From the NCBI GenBank assembly GCA_009838175.1, contig VXSB01000057.1:1-46404 (forward strand): a stretch of DNA of 46,404 nt. The letters run 5' to 3'. Positions 34,980-43,571 of this stretch are shown here, piece after piece. The notes beneath the pieces are model-generated. The model ran no database searches, was not told the DNA's origin, and saw only the letters and a program-made list of their open reading frames with translations. Source of the DNA: Chloroflexota bacterium (GTDB lineage Bacteria > Chloroflexota > Dehalococcoidia > Lucifugimonadales > Lucifugimonadaceae). How positions within the stretch are numbered: the stretch's first letter is position 1; every line of letters begins with the position of its first letter. The translations under genes were made by a program, and so were the position numbers.

Positions 34980-34995
34980 GCACTAGATGTGGTGT
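34980..34995. promoter_or_regulatory. Candidate NrdR box
   Basis: GCACTAGATGTGGTGT matches about 12-13 of 16 positions of the NrdR-box consensus ACACWATATATWGTGT, 60 bases before nrdR. A weaker TATAT-containing site lies at 34956-34971, but its spacing (24 bases, not 31-32) is not canonical. Autoregulation of nrdR-nrdJ would make sense. No TATAAT-type promoter is clear in the 266-base gap. Confidence 0.35.
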
Positions 34996-35055
34996 TTCGA
35001 CGATAGAAATGGAAGCTAGGATTGGCATCCTGCGAGAGCCAGGAGCCAGACCGTG

Positions 35056-35607
35056 ATGCACTGTCCAGACTGTAGACATCCGGAAACTCGAGTCCTCGAC
35101 ACGCGTGTCAGAGACAACTCGGTTCGCCGTCGTCGCGAGTGCGCGGATTGTTCGGTTCGCTTCACAACACTAGAACGTGTGTACAATACACGGTTGATGG
35201 TTGAAAAGCGGAACGGCAAATTAGAGGCATTCTCCGCGGAGAAATTGACCAGAAGCATTCAGATCGCGTGTGCCAAAAGATATCTGCCAGTAGGCGCGAT
35301 CGAAGAGATAGTGGAAGAGATCCAACAACGAGCTGTCAACGATGGACGCGATCGTATCGAATCCGGCGTCATAGGCGAGATGGTTCTTAACCACTTGAAA
35401 ACACTCGACGATGTTGCATATCTGCGGTTTGCATCGGTTTACAACGACTTCGAGGACCCGGAAAGATTTGCTGCTGAAGTTGACATGCTAGGCCGTGCCG
35501 CTTCGGAAGTCTCCGATCTTCAAGGCACTTTGTTGCCCAGTCCATTGAGACCGGCGATCCAGTATTCAAGCCGTCGAAATCGATCGAAGGCTGCAACGAC
35601 TTTGTAA
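35056..35607 (+). CDS. nrdR: Transcriptional repressor NrdR
   Basis: NrdR senses ATP/dATP and represses ribonucleotide reductase genes. The protein starts with the zinc ribbon MHCPDC...CADCSVRFTTLERV (two CxxC pairs) and continues with the ATP-cone domain: VEKRNGKLEAFSAEKLTRSIQIAC and AYLRFASVYNDFEDPERF. A longer than usual C-terminal tail (about 30 residues, basic) is present. AGGAG at 35041-35045 serves either GTG 35053 or ATG 35056; ATG is chosen because family members start MxCP. The reductase it would control is encoded 61 bases downstream. Confidence 0.95.
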   Translation: MHCPDCRHPETRVLDTRVRDNSVRRRRECADCSVRFTTLERVYNTRLMVEKRNGKLEAFSAEKLTRSIQIACAKRYLPVGAIEEIVEEIQQRAVNDGRDRIESGVIGEMVLNHLKTLDDVAYLRFASVYNDFEDPERFAAEVDMLGRAASEVSDLQGTLLPSPLRPAIQYSSRRNRSKAATTL

Positions 35608-35627
35608 ATAATCAATTACCTGTTACT

Positions 35628-35645
35628 GATTGATGCCAATCAATC
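35628..35645. promoter_or_regulatory. Inverted repeat upstream of nrdJ
   Basis: GATTGAT at 35628-35634 and ATCAATC at 35639-35645, with a 4-base spacer, lie between nrdR and nrdJ. No U-tract follows. It may be an operator or a weak hairpin. Confidence 0.3.
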
Positions 35646-35668
35646 GATGACCAAAATGGGGGACAGAC

Positions 35669-38158
35669 ATGGCTAAGGCGACGACCGGGAGATGGATGCT
35701 TGACGTTCAGGATGATGGGTTCATACCGGCGGAGATTTCTGAAAACGCCGAGGTGATATTGGAGAAGCGATACTTCGTGCGGGACCGCAACGACAGAGTC
35801 GCTGAAGACTCGCAGGGCATGTTTCAGCGGGTCGCGCACGCTATCGCCAAGGGAGACACGCTCTACGGAGCGACCCCGGATCGAGTGGATCAGATCGCGG
35901 ACCGCTTCTATCAGATGATGGCCAGTTTGGACTTCTTGCCCAACTCGCCTACGCTTATGAACGCGGGCACCGGCCAGGGCACACTCTCGGCGTGCTTCGT
36001 TCTGCCGTTGACAGACACCATGGAAGGCATAACACGTGCGTCCCACGATCAGGCCATGGTGCAGAAGTTCGGCGGCGGCACAGGATTCGCGCTTTCTGAG
36101 TTGAGGCCTAAGGGATCGTCGATATCCACAACGCATGGTAAAGCTTGTGGCCCAGTCGAGACGCTACGCTACTTGTCTGCTACCTCAAGACTGGTGACTC
36201 AAGGCGGCAAACGCGACGGTGCCAATATGGCGGTGATGGATGTTCACCATCCCGACATTCTCGAGTTCATAGCCTGCAAAAGCGTTGAGGGGGAGATTCA
36301 CAACTTCAACATCTCAGTAGGGGTATCGGATGAATTCATGCGCGCCGTCGTGGAGGGTAAAGACTACCCGCTTTACTTCCGTGAGAACCCTGCCGATCCC
36401 GACAGCAACAAGGTCGAGGTCGGACGACAGGACGCTCGAGAAGTGTTCGACAAGATCATTGATGGCGCATGGCTCAACGGTGAGCCCGGCATGATCTTCC
36501 TCGATGAGGTGAACCGAAACAGCCCGGTTCTAGACCTCGGATTGATTACCGCTACCAACCCGTGCGGAGAACAGCCGCTGTTGCCATATGAATCGTGCAA
36601 CCTAGGATCGATTAATCTATCCAACTTCGTTGTCGGCAAGATAGCTACCGGCATCATAGAACGTAGCCCGGCGCAGCTTGATCTGCTTCGCCCAGAGTAC
36701 GCCGGAATTCAGGCACACACCCTGAACAAACTCCCAGGCATCGACTGGGACCGCATGGGTGAGACGATTCGGTTGGCTGTTCATTTCTTGGACAACACGA
36801 TCGATGTCAACGAGTATGCGATCCCTGAAATCAGGGATATGAACCTCCAGACACGCAAGATCGGACTTGGTGTCATGGGCTTCGCAGATATGCTCGTTGC
36901 TCTTGGCATCCCATACGACAGTCCCGAAGCGGTTGTCATCGGACGCGATGTCATGCGCTATATCAAGGAACAGTCAGATACGGCGTCTGCGAACTTGGCT
37001 GAGATTCGAGGCCCGTACGGTGCTTGGCACGAGAACGGCGAATCACATCCGCGCATGCGCAACGCGTGCCGGTTGACGGTGGCCCCTACCGGAACCATCT
37101 CGATGATCGCTGGATGCTCCAGCGGTATCGAACCCATCTTCTCCCTCGCGTTCAGGAAGCAAAACATCCTCGGTGGCGAAACCACGTTGACGTATGCAGA
37201 CGCGAATTTCGAGCGAGTGGTCAGAGAACGCGAATGTTACAGCCACCAACTCTTGGACGCCCTCGCGAATGGTGAATCTTTGCAGGAACGTGATGACGTA
37301 GACGCGGACATCAAGGAGTTGTTCCACGTCGCCGCCGACATCGCTCCGAGCGATCACGTGTTGATGCAGGCGGCCTTCCAAGAGAGCGTCGATGCGGGCA
37401 TCTCCAAAACCATCAACTTCCCTAACGAAGCGACCAAAGGGGATGTTGAAGAGGCATACAAGTTGGCATGGGAGACGCGGTGCAAAGGCATCACCGTATA
37501 CCGGGCGGGCAGCCGCGAAAAAGAGGTTTTGACCAAAGGCACAAACGAGAATGCAGATGCTGATACGAGCATCGAGCCGGCCGAAAACGGTGCGGTAGCG
37601 TACGTGCACCGGCAGCCGCGACCTCCGGTGCTTGAATCGAAGACAGTGCAGGTCGAAACTGGCCGTGGCAAGATCTACGTTACGTTGTCATTCACTAGCG
37701 AAGGTCTTCCGTTCGAGATCTTTACCAACCACGGCAAAGCAGGTGGAAACGACAGCGCGATGGCTGAGGCCCTCTCTCGTATGATCTCGCTGTGTCTGAG
37801 GTCAGGTGTGTCACCAGATGATGTGATCGACCAGTTGATCAACATCGTTGACGCCCCGGTGTGGGACCGTGGTCAGCAGATTCTGTCGGTACCGGATGCC
37901 ATCGCGAAGGTGATGCTCGAACACTCTTCGTCCCCGCCGAGAGGGAGTTTAGCACCCGGAGCGGATCCGGCCCAAACCGCATTGCTCCAGCCCCCGAGTT
38001 CCAATCAGATCGGTATGCCCCAATCTGGCGAACGCGAAAGTAGTGTCGGCAATAACACGCACATTACAGCGGAGGCCTGCCCAGAGTGCTTCGCGCCGAG
38101 AATGGCGTACGAAGAAGGTTGCATGAAGTGCTACACCTGCGGCTACAGCAAGTGCTGA
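35669..38158 (+). CDS. nrdJ: Vitamin B12-dependent ribonucleoside-diphosphate reductase (class II)
   Basis: Class II ribonucleotide reductase makes deoxynucleotides with adenosylcobalamin as radical source, so it works with or without oxygen. In the 829-residue chain, LPNSPTLMNAGTGQGTLSACFVLP contains the first redox Cys, and ATNPCGEQPLLPYESCNLGSINLSNF contains the active-site Cys and Glu. VAPTGTISMIAGCSSGIEP is the phosphate-binding loop. The C-terminal extension (about 640-829) has a TSCPD-type domain (GRGKIYVTLSF) and ends in a Cys-rich tail (CPECFAP...CMKCYTCGYSKC) that re-reduces the active site. A GGGGGA ribosome site precedes ATG 35669. No intein is present. Confidence 0.97.
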   Translation: MAKATTGRWMLDVQDDGFIPAEISENAEVILEKRYFVRDRNDRVAEDSQGMFQRVAHAIAKGDTLYGATPDRVDQIADRFYQMMASLDFLPNSPTLMNAGTGQGTLSACFVLPLTDTMEGITRASHDQAMVQKFGGGTGFALSELRPKGSSISTTHGKACGPVETLRYLSATSRLVTQGGKRDGANMAVMDVHHPDILEFIACKSVEGEIHNFNISVGVSDEFMRAVVEGKDYPLYFRENPADPDSNKVEVGRQDAREVFDKIIDGAWLNGEPGMIFLDEVNRNSPVLDLGLITATNPCGEQPLLPYESCNLGSINLSNFVVGKIATGIIERSPAQLDLLRPEYAGIQAHTLNKLPGIDWDRMGETIRLAVHFLDNTIDVNEYAIPEIRDMNLQTRKIGLGVMGFADMLVALGIPYDSPEAVVIGRDVMRYIKEQSDTASANLAEIRGPYGAWHENGESHPRMRNACRLTVAPTGTISMIAGCSSGIEPIFSLAFRKQNILGGETTLTYADANFERVVRERECYSHQLLDALANGESLQERDDVDADIKELFHVAADIAPSDHVLMQAAFQESVDAGISKTINFPNEATKGDVEEAYKLAWETRCKGITVYRAGSREKEVLTKGTNENADADTSIEPAENGAVAYVHRQPRPPVLESKTVQVETGRGKIYVTLSFTSEGLPFEIFTNHGKAGGNDSAMAEALSRMISLCLRSGVSPDDVIDQLINIVDAPVWDRGQQILSVPDAIAKVMLEHSSSPPRGSLAPGADPAQTALLQPPSSNQIGMPQSGERESSVGNNTHITAEACPECFAPRMAYEEGCMKCYTCGYSKC

Positions 38159-38212
38159 TAACAGGGCAAGACGAACGACGCGGAGATTGATTCGCAGAAC
38201 CGAGGTCGGAAG

Positions 38213-39220
38213 ATGAACCGCGTCAAACCGCTCTTGGCCCTTACTTTAGGCGATCCTTCGGGCATTGGCCCCGAAGTGGTCGTAAAAGCTCTTGCCGATC
38301 CTCAAGTAAACGATTCCGCTCGCATGTTCGTAGTCGGCACTGAGCAATCGGTGCGCCAAGCAGTGGCTGAAACAGGGATCGGTATACCGGTCGAATGCAT
38401 CGCTGAACCTGCCGAAACGCCCGATTCCGCTGAGGTCGTATCGGTATTGAGCGTCGGTGACTACGAGGACGTAGAGTTCCCGCAGGGCAAGCACTCCTCC
38501 GATTCGGGACGAGCATCCCACGAGTGGGTAGAAACATCCGCAAAGATGTGCTTGGCTGGGGAAATCGACGGGATGGTTACAGCGCCCGTCAACAAGGAAT
38601 CTTGGCAGATTTCAGGCGCAACTGATCTCGGACACCAAGAAGTTTTCAAACGCCTAACCGATAGTGCAACCGTTTACACGATGCTCGTCAGCGGCATCTT
38701 GCGTTGCATGCACTTGTCAACGCACAAGTCGTTGCCCGAAGCGTGCGCATTTGTCACAACTCAGAATGTCTACACCGCGGTGCGAATAACTGACGAACAT
38801 TTCAAACGCTGGGGCTTCCGAAACCCGCGGATCGCAGTCGCAGCTCTCAATCCGCATGCCAGCGACAACGGTCTAATCGGCGACACCGAGGCCAAAGAGA
38901 TTTATCCTGCAATCGAGCTAGCCCGTTCCGAAGGCATCGATGCTACAGGCCCTCACCCAGCGGATTCCGTATTCAATCAAGCCATCGACGGTATGTATGA
39001 CGTTGTCGTGGTGATGTACCACGATCAAGGGCACATCCCCATCAAGGTTCACGGGTTCGAGGAATCGGTGTCAGTAAATCTCGGAATCCCGTTCATTCGC
39101 ACATCAGTAGATCACGGCACCGCTTTCGACATTGCCGGCAAGAACATGGCCCAATCCACCAGCATGGTTGAGGCCATCAAACTCGCAGTTGCGCTGGCGA
39201 CGCGACGTGGCATCGCCTGA
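38213..39220 (+). CDS. pdxA: 4-hydroxythreonine-4-phosphate dehydrogenase
   Basis: PdxA oxidises 4-phosphohydroxy-threonine in the DXP-dependent route to pyridoxal phosphate. The 335-residue protein begins ALTLGDPSGIGPEVVVKAL, and MVTAPVNKESWQ follows near residue 123. The metal-binding His residues are in GHQEVF, NPHASDNG and MYHDQGHIPIK, and the end has FIRTSVDHGTAFDIAGKNMA. Both length and motif order are standard. It lies 54 bases after nrdJ, so read-through from that operon is likely. The 3' end faces the ABC-2 exporter genes with 6 bases between. Confidence 0.96.
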   Translation: MNRVKPLLALTLGDPSGIGPEVVVKALADPQVNDSARMFVVGTEQSVRQAVAETGIGIPVECIAEPAETPDSAEVVSVLSVGDYEDVEFPQGKHSSDSGRASHEWVETSAKMCLAGEIDGMVTAPVNKESWQISGATDLGHQEVFKRLTDSATVYTMLVSGILRCMHLSTHKSLPEACAFVTTQNVYTAVRITDEHFKRWGFRNPRIAVAALNPHASDNGLIGDTEAKEIYPAIELARSEGIDATGPHPADSVFNQAIDGMYDVVVVMYHDQGHIPIKVHGFEESVSVNLGIPFIRTSVDHGTAFDIAGKNMAQSTSMVEAIKLAVALATRRGIA

Positions 39221-39226
39221 ACCGCT

Positions 39227-40036
39227 TCAGCTACCCGTCGATAGGTAGTGCCTCACCCCGATCCTCCAGACTTGGAGCGAACCGATCAGGAAAGCGATTC
39301 CGATCGCTGGAGCAATGTATTGGAACCATAACGGCGTGCCGAGTGGATCAGGCGTGCCCATGATCGCGAGCGCGGGGAAGTAGCTGACCGTCGCCAGCGG
39401 TATCCCAAAAGTGAAGAAGTTGCGGAACCATGGCCGATAGATGTTGATCGGATACTGAGTTGTTTCGACGCCGCCGTAGGTCAATGTGTTCATCATCTCC
39501 AACGTTTCGGTGGTCCAGAACGCAAGGGTCGCCTGCAACACGATCAACCCGGCAAACAATGACGCTCCGCCTGCGACCGAAACCATCAACAACGATGCAT
39601 TGGCAAAAGTCCAGTTCAAGTCGAGATTCATCGCTGCCCACGTCAGTGCCACCAGCCCCGGTGTCAGCCGGCTGATGCGCCGTAGCGTCAGTTCCTGCCC
39701 GGCGAGCTGCAAAGCCGTAGATCGTGGGCGAATCAAGATCCGATCAAAATCGCCAGTCTTGACCATGTCGCCAAACAGATCGAAACCAGTAGTCATCGCA
39801 TCAGCCACGGCGAAAGAGATGTTGACGATCCCGTAGATAAATGCGACCTGGTACACGTTCCAACCGATGAGCGAATCAAATCGATCGAAAAGCACAAGAA
39901 TCGCCATGAACTCCCCAGCAGTGATGATCAATCGACCACCGAGTTGCATCAGGAACGACGCTTTGTACTGCATCTGCGCCCGAAGGGAAACGGCTAGGAA
40001 CCGCCTGTAAATGAAAAGACTGTCCAGCACCTTCAT
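39227..40036 (-). CDS. ABC-2 family exporter permease, second subunit
   Basis: This membrane protein of about 269 residues has six hydrophobic segments and resembles the ABC2_membrane_6 (PF06182-type) permeases, which occur as paired subunits with one ATPase. Family-like stretches are VKTGDFDRILIRPRSTALQ after the third segment and IPLATVSYFPALAIMG near the end. Start ATG 40036 overlaps the upstream stop as ATGA, indicating coupled translation, and AGGAGG lies directly before it. The frame is open to 40111, but that part only shadows the upstream gene. The exported substrate is unknown. Confidence 0.85.
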   Translation of the reverse strand: MKVLDSLFIYRRFLAVSLRAQMQYKASFLMQLGGRLIITAGEFMAILVLFDRFDSLIGWNVYQVAFIYGIVNISFAVADAMTTGFDLFGDMVKTGDFDRILIRPRSTALQLAGQELTLRRISRLTPGLVALTWAAMNLDLNWTFANASLLMVSVAGGASLFAGLIVLQATLAFWTTETLEMMNTLTYGGVETTQYPINIYRPWFRNFFTFGIPLATVSYFPALAIMGTPDPLGTPLWFQYIAPAIGIAFLIGSLQVWRIGVRHYLSTGS

Positions 40037-40824
40037 CCTCCTTGCACCACCACTCTGCGCAACGCTCTCGCCATGGCGAGCCGCCCGGCAACTATAAACG
40101 CCAAGATCCAAACCAATTGATGCGCCAAAACCCCCGCAAATTCGGACACCGGAATATGCCCCAAATACAACCGGTAAGGCGTGTCGACCAGCCCCCTAAA
40201 AGGCATCGCGTTGATGATCGGCTGCGACCAATCAGGGTAGAGCGGAAGCGGCACCAGCATCCCAGAGAAAATCAAAACCAAGCCGAACGTCATCTGCGTC
40301 ACGCCGTCCCCAGTAATCGTCCATAACATCGTCACGTTCAAAAACGTCGTAATCGCGCTGCTCAACAGGATCGCTGCACACATCGAGACAAAGAACGCTG
40401 CCGCAGCAGCCCAAGAAACCGGAGGTGACATGCCCATGACGACAAACGCGAATATCAGCAACGGAATCGCGCGCATCACCATCGGTGCAGTTCGCCAAGA
40501 GAGTGCGCGGCTAAGCCAATACGTGTAGAGGTCGACAGGTCGTATCAATTCGTAACCTATTCCGCCAGACCTGATCAAAGAGCGCAAATCCGTGTCTATA
40601 TTCCAAGGCAACGCCGCGAGAAATGCCTGACCGAGCCAGATGTAGGTCTCCACGTCGCTGCCGTCCATCGGCTGCTCAGCGTTGGTCGAACTGTAGAAAG
40701 CCTGGAAGATCATGACTCGGATCATGCCCCAAACGATCTGGGTAACGAGCCCTGCCAAAGCCGCCGACCGGTACTGCAATAAGCTCCTGAACCGAGCGCT
40801 GACAATTGCCCAGTAGCTGATCAA
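40033..40824 (-). CDS. ABC-2 family exporter permease, first subunit
   Basis: This 263-residue membrane protein has about six hydrophobic segments and the paired-permease layout: a first segment with YRSAALAGLVTQIVWGMIRVMIFQAFY, then a loop with IRSGGIGYELIRPVDLYTYWL. The segment GDGVTQMTFGLVLIFSGMLVPLPLYPDW is characteristic of this family. It starts at TTG 40824, sharing bases with the stop of the ATPase gene (TTGA). It forms the channel with the downstream subunit. Confidence 0.87.
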   Translation of the reverse strand: MISYWAIVSARFRSLLQYRSAALAGLVTQIVWGMIRVMIFQAFYSSTNAEQPMDGSDVETYIWLGQAFLAALPWNIDTDLRSLIRSGGIGYELIRPVDLYTYWLSRALSWRTAPMVMRAIPLLIFAFVVMGMSPPVSWAAAAAFFVSMCAAILLSSAITTFLNVTMLWTITGDGVTQMTFGLVLIFSGMLVPLPLYPDWSQPIINAMPFRGLVDTPYRLYLGHIPVSEFAGVLAHQLVWILAFIVAGRLAMARALRRVVVQGG

Positions 40825-41807
40825 GTCGCCTGGTCCTTGTAGATGCGCGCGATTGTCTCCTCGATCGGCGGATTCTCGACGAAAAGGTCCTGAACCTGAT
40901 TCTGGGATGTGGCGTGCGCTATCAGATCCGCCGCAGAAATCTGATGTGGGTCGAACTGGATGTGAATTCGCCTACCGTCGCGATTTGCGAGATTGGCAAG
41001 CGGATGGATGGTGGGCTCAATAACGTTGTCGACTAATTCGACTACCAGTCGACGTTCCAACGACACGCGTCGTCGCAATTCATCAAGGGTTCCGTCGGAA
41101 ACGATCTTGCCGTCGTTGATGATCATTACTCGGTCGCATATGACTTCAATATCGTCCATGTCGTGCGTCGTCAATATGACCGTTGTGCCGCGTTCTTGAT
41201 TGAACTGCTTGATGAATTCGCGGAATGCGAGTTTCGACACCGCGTCCATGCCGATGGTCGGTTCATCGAGGAAAAGGATGTCGGGGGAGTGAAGCAACGC
41301 CGCCGCAAGATCGCAACGCATTCTTTGTCCCAAGCTCAGCTGACGCACCGGAACATCCAAGCAGCCCTCGATATTCAAAACGGCGATGAACTCATCGCGA
41401 TTCGTCGCGTATTCGGCGCGCGGGATGCGATAGATGTCTCGCAGAAGATCGAACGATTCGATCACCGGCAAGTCCCACCAGAGTTGGGTGCGTTGCCCGA
41501 ATACCACGCCGATCCGACTCACGTGCTCTGTCCGATTCCGCCAAGGCACGCGGCCCAAGATTTCGCAACGCCCAGCATCCGGAACGAGGATGCCCGACAT
41601 CACCTTGACGGTCGTCGATTTTCCGGCACCGTTTGGACCGATATAGCCGACCAACTCTCCCGATTCGATCGAGAAGCTGACACCATCGAGAGCGTCGATC
41701 GTGTGATAGCGCCGCTTGACAATCCCCCGAATTGCGCCCCACATCCCGGCGTCGCGCTCGGAAACTCGAAATCGTTTGATCAGATCTTCGATGATTATCT
41801 GCGACAT
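40821..41807 (-). CDS. ABC-2 exporter ATP-binding protein
   Basis: This ATPase of the exporter has Walker A GYIGPNGAGKST, a Q-loop in GVVFGQRTQLWWDLP, signature LSLGQRMRCDLAAALLHSP, Walker B ILFLDEPTIGMD and switch His in LTTHDMDDI. A C-terminal extension of about 90 residues follows, as is usual for this family. The frame extends to ATG 41837, but family sequence starts at MSQIIIEDLIKRF (ATG 41807). It is first in the three-gene minus-strand operon, and its promoter should lie in the 281-base gap shared with proC. Confidence 0.93.
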   Translation of the reverse strand: MSQIIIEDLIKRFRVSERDAGMWGAIRGIVKRRYHTIDALDGVSFSIESGELVGYIGPNGAGKSTTVKVMSGILVPDAGRCEILGRVPWRNRTEHVSRIGVVFGQRTQLWWDLPVIESFDLLRDIYRIPRAEYATNRDEFIAVLNIEGCLDVPVRQLSLGQRMRCDLAAALLHSPDILFLDEPTIGMDAVSKLAFREFIKQFNQERGTTVILTTHDMDDIEVICDRVMIINDGKIVSDGTLDELRRRVSLERRLVVELVDNVIEPTIHPLANLANRDGRRIHIQFDPHQISAADLIAHATSQNQVQDLFVENPPIEETIARIYKDQAT

Positions 41808-42004
41808 AGCGTGATATCCATTCGGGTTAGACGGCATGAACGCGCGAAAACACCCGACACGGGGTTCAAATGGCGTGTCAGGCTTAGGTCGACGTCAGCA
41901 GTTAGCTAACGAGTATGGAGTACGCAATCATACAACGCGCAAACAGAAGCCGTTGATGAGCGGAATCGTGCAGCGAATCGGAATGAGATGCGATAGCCGA
42001 TCCA

Positions 42005-42010
42005 TATAAT
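42005..42010 (+). promoter_or_regulatory. Possible -10 box for proC
   Basis: TATAAT lies 78 bases before the proC start, but there is no recognisable -35 at 16-18 bases upstream. This is a candidate only. Confidence 0.35.
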
Positions 42011-42088
42011 CGACAACACAGCGGCAAACCCTCATTTGCGGGCGCGTCGGTTACTCATGGACAGCGAATCAATGCGGACGCATCAGCA

Positions 42089-42901
42089 ATGAATGTTTCA
42101 TTCATCGGCGGCGGAGTAATGGCCGAAGCCATTATCTCCGGCATGAAAGAGGCCGCTCTCAATGTCAACATCACCGTCAGCGAGCCGATACCTGAACGCG
42201 CTCGGTACCTCGCCGATACCTACGGTGTCACTGTCGCGGCAAACAACGTCAACGCAGTGCTTTCCGCTGACCTTGCCGTTCTTGCAGTTAAACCTCAGCA
42301 ACTTGCCGAAGTCGCCGATGAAATCGCTAACGTGGCTAAAAGTTCGGAGCGCCTCACAGTCATGTCGATCATGGCGGGTGTCCAGGCGAACACGATTGTT
42401 AATCAGATCGGCTGTGACCGTCTCATTCGGATTATGGCGAATACCCCGAGTCAAGTCGGCATTGGGGCGACGGCTTGGACCGCTACGTCAACAGTATCCG
42501 ACGAGATGCGAGAGTTCGCCGGAAAGATGCTCTCGTCATTCGGCGTGCAGGTCTACTTCGAAGACGAAAAACTCGTCGACATCGCAACCGCGCTGAGCGC
42601 AAGTGGTCCAGCCTACGTCTTCGTTTTCATCGAAGCACTGATCGACGGAGCGGTACAGCTTGGAATGACGAATGCCGACGCTCGTGAGTTGGCGATCCAA
42701 ATGGTGTTAGGCAGCGCGGCGTTGGCCAAAGAAACAGGTAAGCATCCTGCGGAACTGCGAAATATGGTGACGTCTCCCGGAGGAACGACGGCCGCAGCGC
42801 TGCAAGCATTGGAAGCCGGCGGATTTCGTAAAGCGTCGATTGAGGCGGTATTGGCCGCCTATCAGCGTGGCGAAGAGCTGGCTCAGTTGTCGGACGGATG
42901 A
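42089..42901 (+). CDS. proC: Pyrroline-5-carboxylate reductase
   Basis: ProC reduces pyrroline-5-carboxylate to proline with NAD(P)H, the last step of proline synthesis. The 270-residue protein starts with the dinucleotide loop VSFIGGGVMAEAIISGM. It contains AVKPQQL, IRIMANTPSQVGIG, and ALSASGPAYVFVFIEAL, and ends with the signature MVTSPGGTTAAALQALEAGGFR. Length and motif order are standard. The gene is transcribed divergently from the ABC-2 exporter and is followed by rplS. Confidence 0.96.
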   Translation: MNVSFIGGGVMAEAIISGMKEAALNVNITVSEPIPERARYLADTYGVTVAANNVNAVLSADLAVLAVKPQQLAEVADEIANVAKSSERLTVMSIMAGVQANTIVNQIGCDRLIRIMANTPSQVGIGATAWTATSTVSDEMREFAGKMLSSFGVQVYFEDEKLVDIATALSASGPAYVFVFIEALIDGAVQLGMTNADARELAIQMVLGSAALAKETGKHPAELRNMVTSPGGTTAAALQALEAGGFRKASIEAVLAAYQRGEELAQLSDG

Positions 42902-43057
42902 TGTGTTGCGGCTCGTCCGACCCTAAACCGTTTAAGCGGTGAAATATACTTAAACGTTTGGCGCGCACACCTAGATTTGCCAACGCCCATCTCCGCTTTG
43001 GACGGTGCGCCGACCAACAACAGCCCAGATAACCGCTGCCGCAGGAATAGTAACGCC

Positions 43058-43411
43058 ATGAATCCGACTGACATGCTCAAAACCCGCCCCAAGGCGCAGA
43101 TCGACGAGTTTCAGCCGGGCGATACCGTCACCGTAAATATGGTCATTCGTGAAGGCGACCGCACGCGTGTGCAGGCATTCCAAGGCAATGTCATCGCTGG
43201 ACGTTACCGCGACGACAAGATTCCTAACCCCGGGTCCACCTTCAAAGTTCGTCGTGTCTCCTACGGCATCGGTGTGGAGCGCATTGTTCCATACCACAGT
43301 CCATTGCTCGAATCCGTCAAGGTCACTCGTCGAGGCAAGGTCCGACGCTCCCGCCTCTACTACCTGCGGGGACTTACCGGCCGCCACGCTCGCATCAAGG
43401 AGCGACGCTGA
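43058..43411 (+). CDS. rplS: 50S ribosomal protein L19
   Basis: L19 lies at the interface of the two ribosomal subunits. The 117-residue form starts at ATG 43058 ([18 protein letters not shown]) and contains [29 protein letters not shown]-type sequence and [20 protein letters not shown]. The ending [21 protein letters not shown] is the family signature. The open frame from 42977 adds 27 residues unlike L19. AGGA is about 12 bases upstream, a weak ribosome site for a ribosomal protein. It stands apart from trmD and rimM, its usual partners. Confidence 0.96.
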   Translation: MNPTDMLKTRPKAQIDEFQPGDTVTVNMVIREGDRTRVQAFQGNVIAGRYRDDKIPNPGSTFKVRRVSYGIGVERIVPYHSPLLESVKVTRRGKVRRSRLYYLRGLTGRHARIKERR

Positions 43412-43421
43412 TCGCTCGCGT

Positions 43422-43440
43422 CATTCCGGCGAAGGCCGGA
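43422..43440. repeat. Dispersed palindrome CATTCCGGCGAAGGCCGGA
   Basis: CCGGC at 43426-43430 pairs with GCCGG at 43435-43439 around GAAG, preceded by CATT. It is a variant of the family at 9620 and 23772. It lies 10 bases after rplS, in the 160-base gap before priA. Confidence 0.6.
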
Positions 43441-43571
43441 GCTTCAGCGGACGGAACGTCCATCCACAGGCGTTGGCAACTAATTACCTTCGCCAACTAA
43501 CCTTAGTTTCATGCGGAAACCATCCGTAACGTGTCGCGTCATCAATCGCGCGTCGAAATTACGCACCAAAC

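Noticed and set aside
35669-38158. Intein in the ribonucleotide reductase
   Set aside because: The chain has normal length and motif order for class II enzymes, with no inserted splicing domain.
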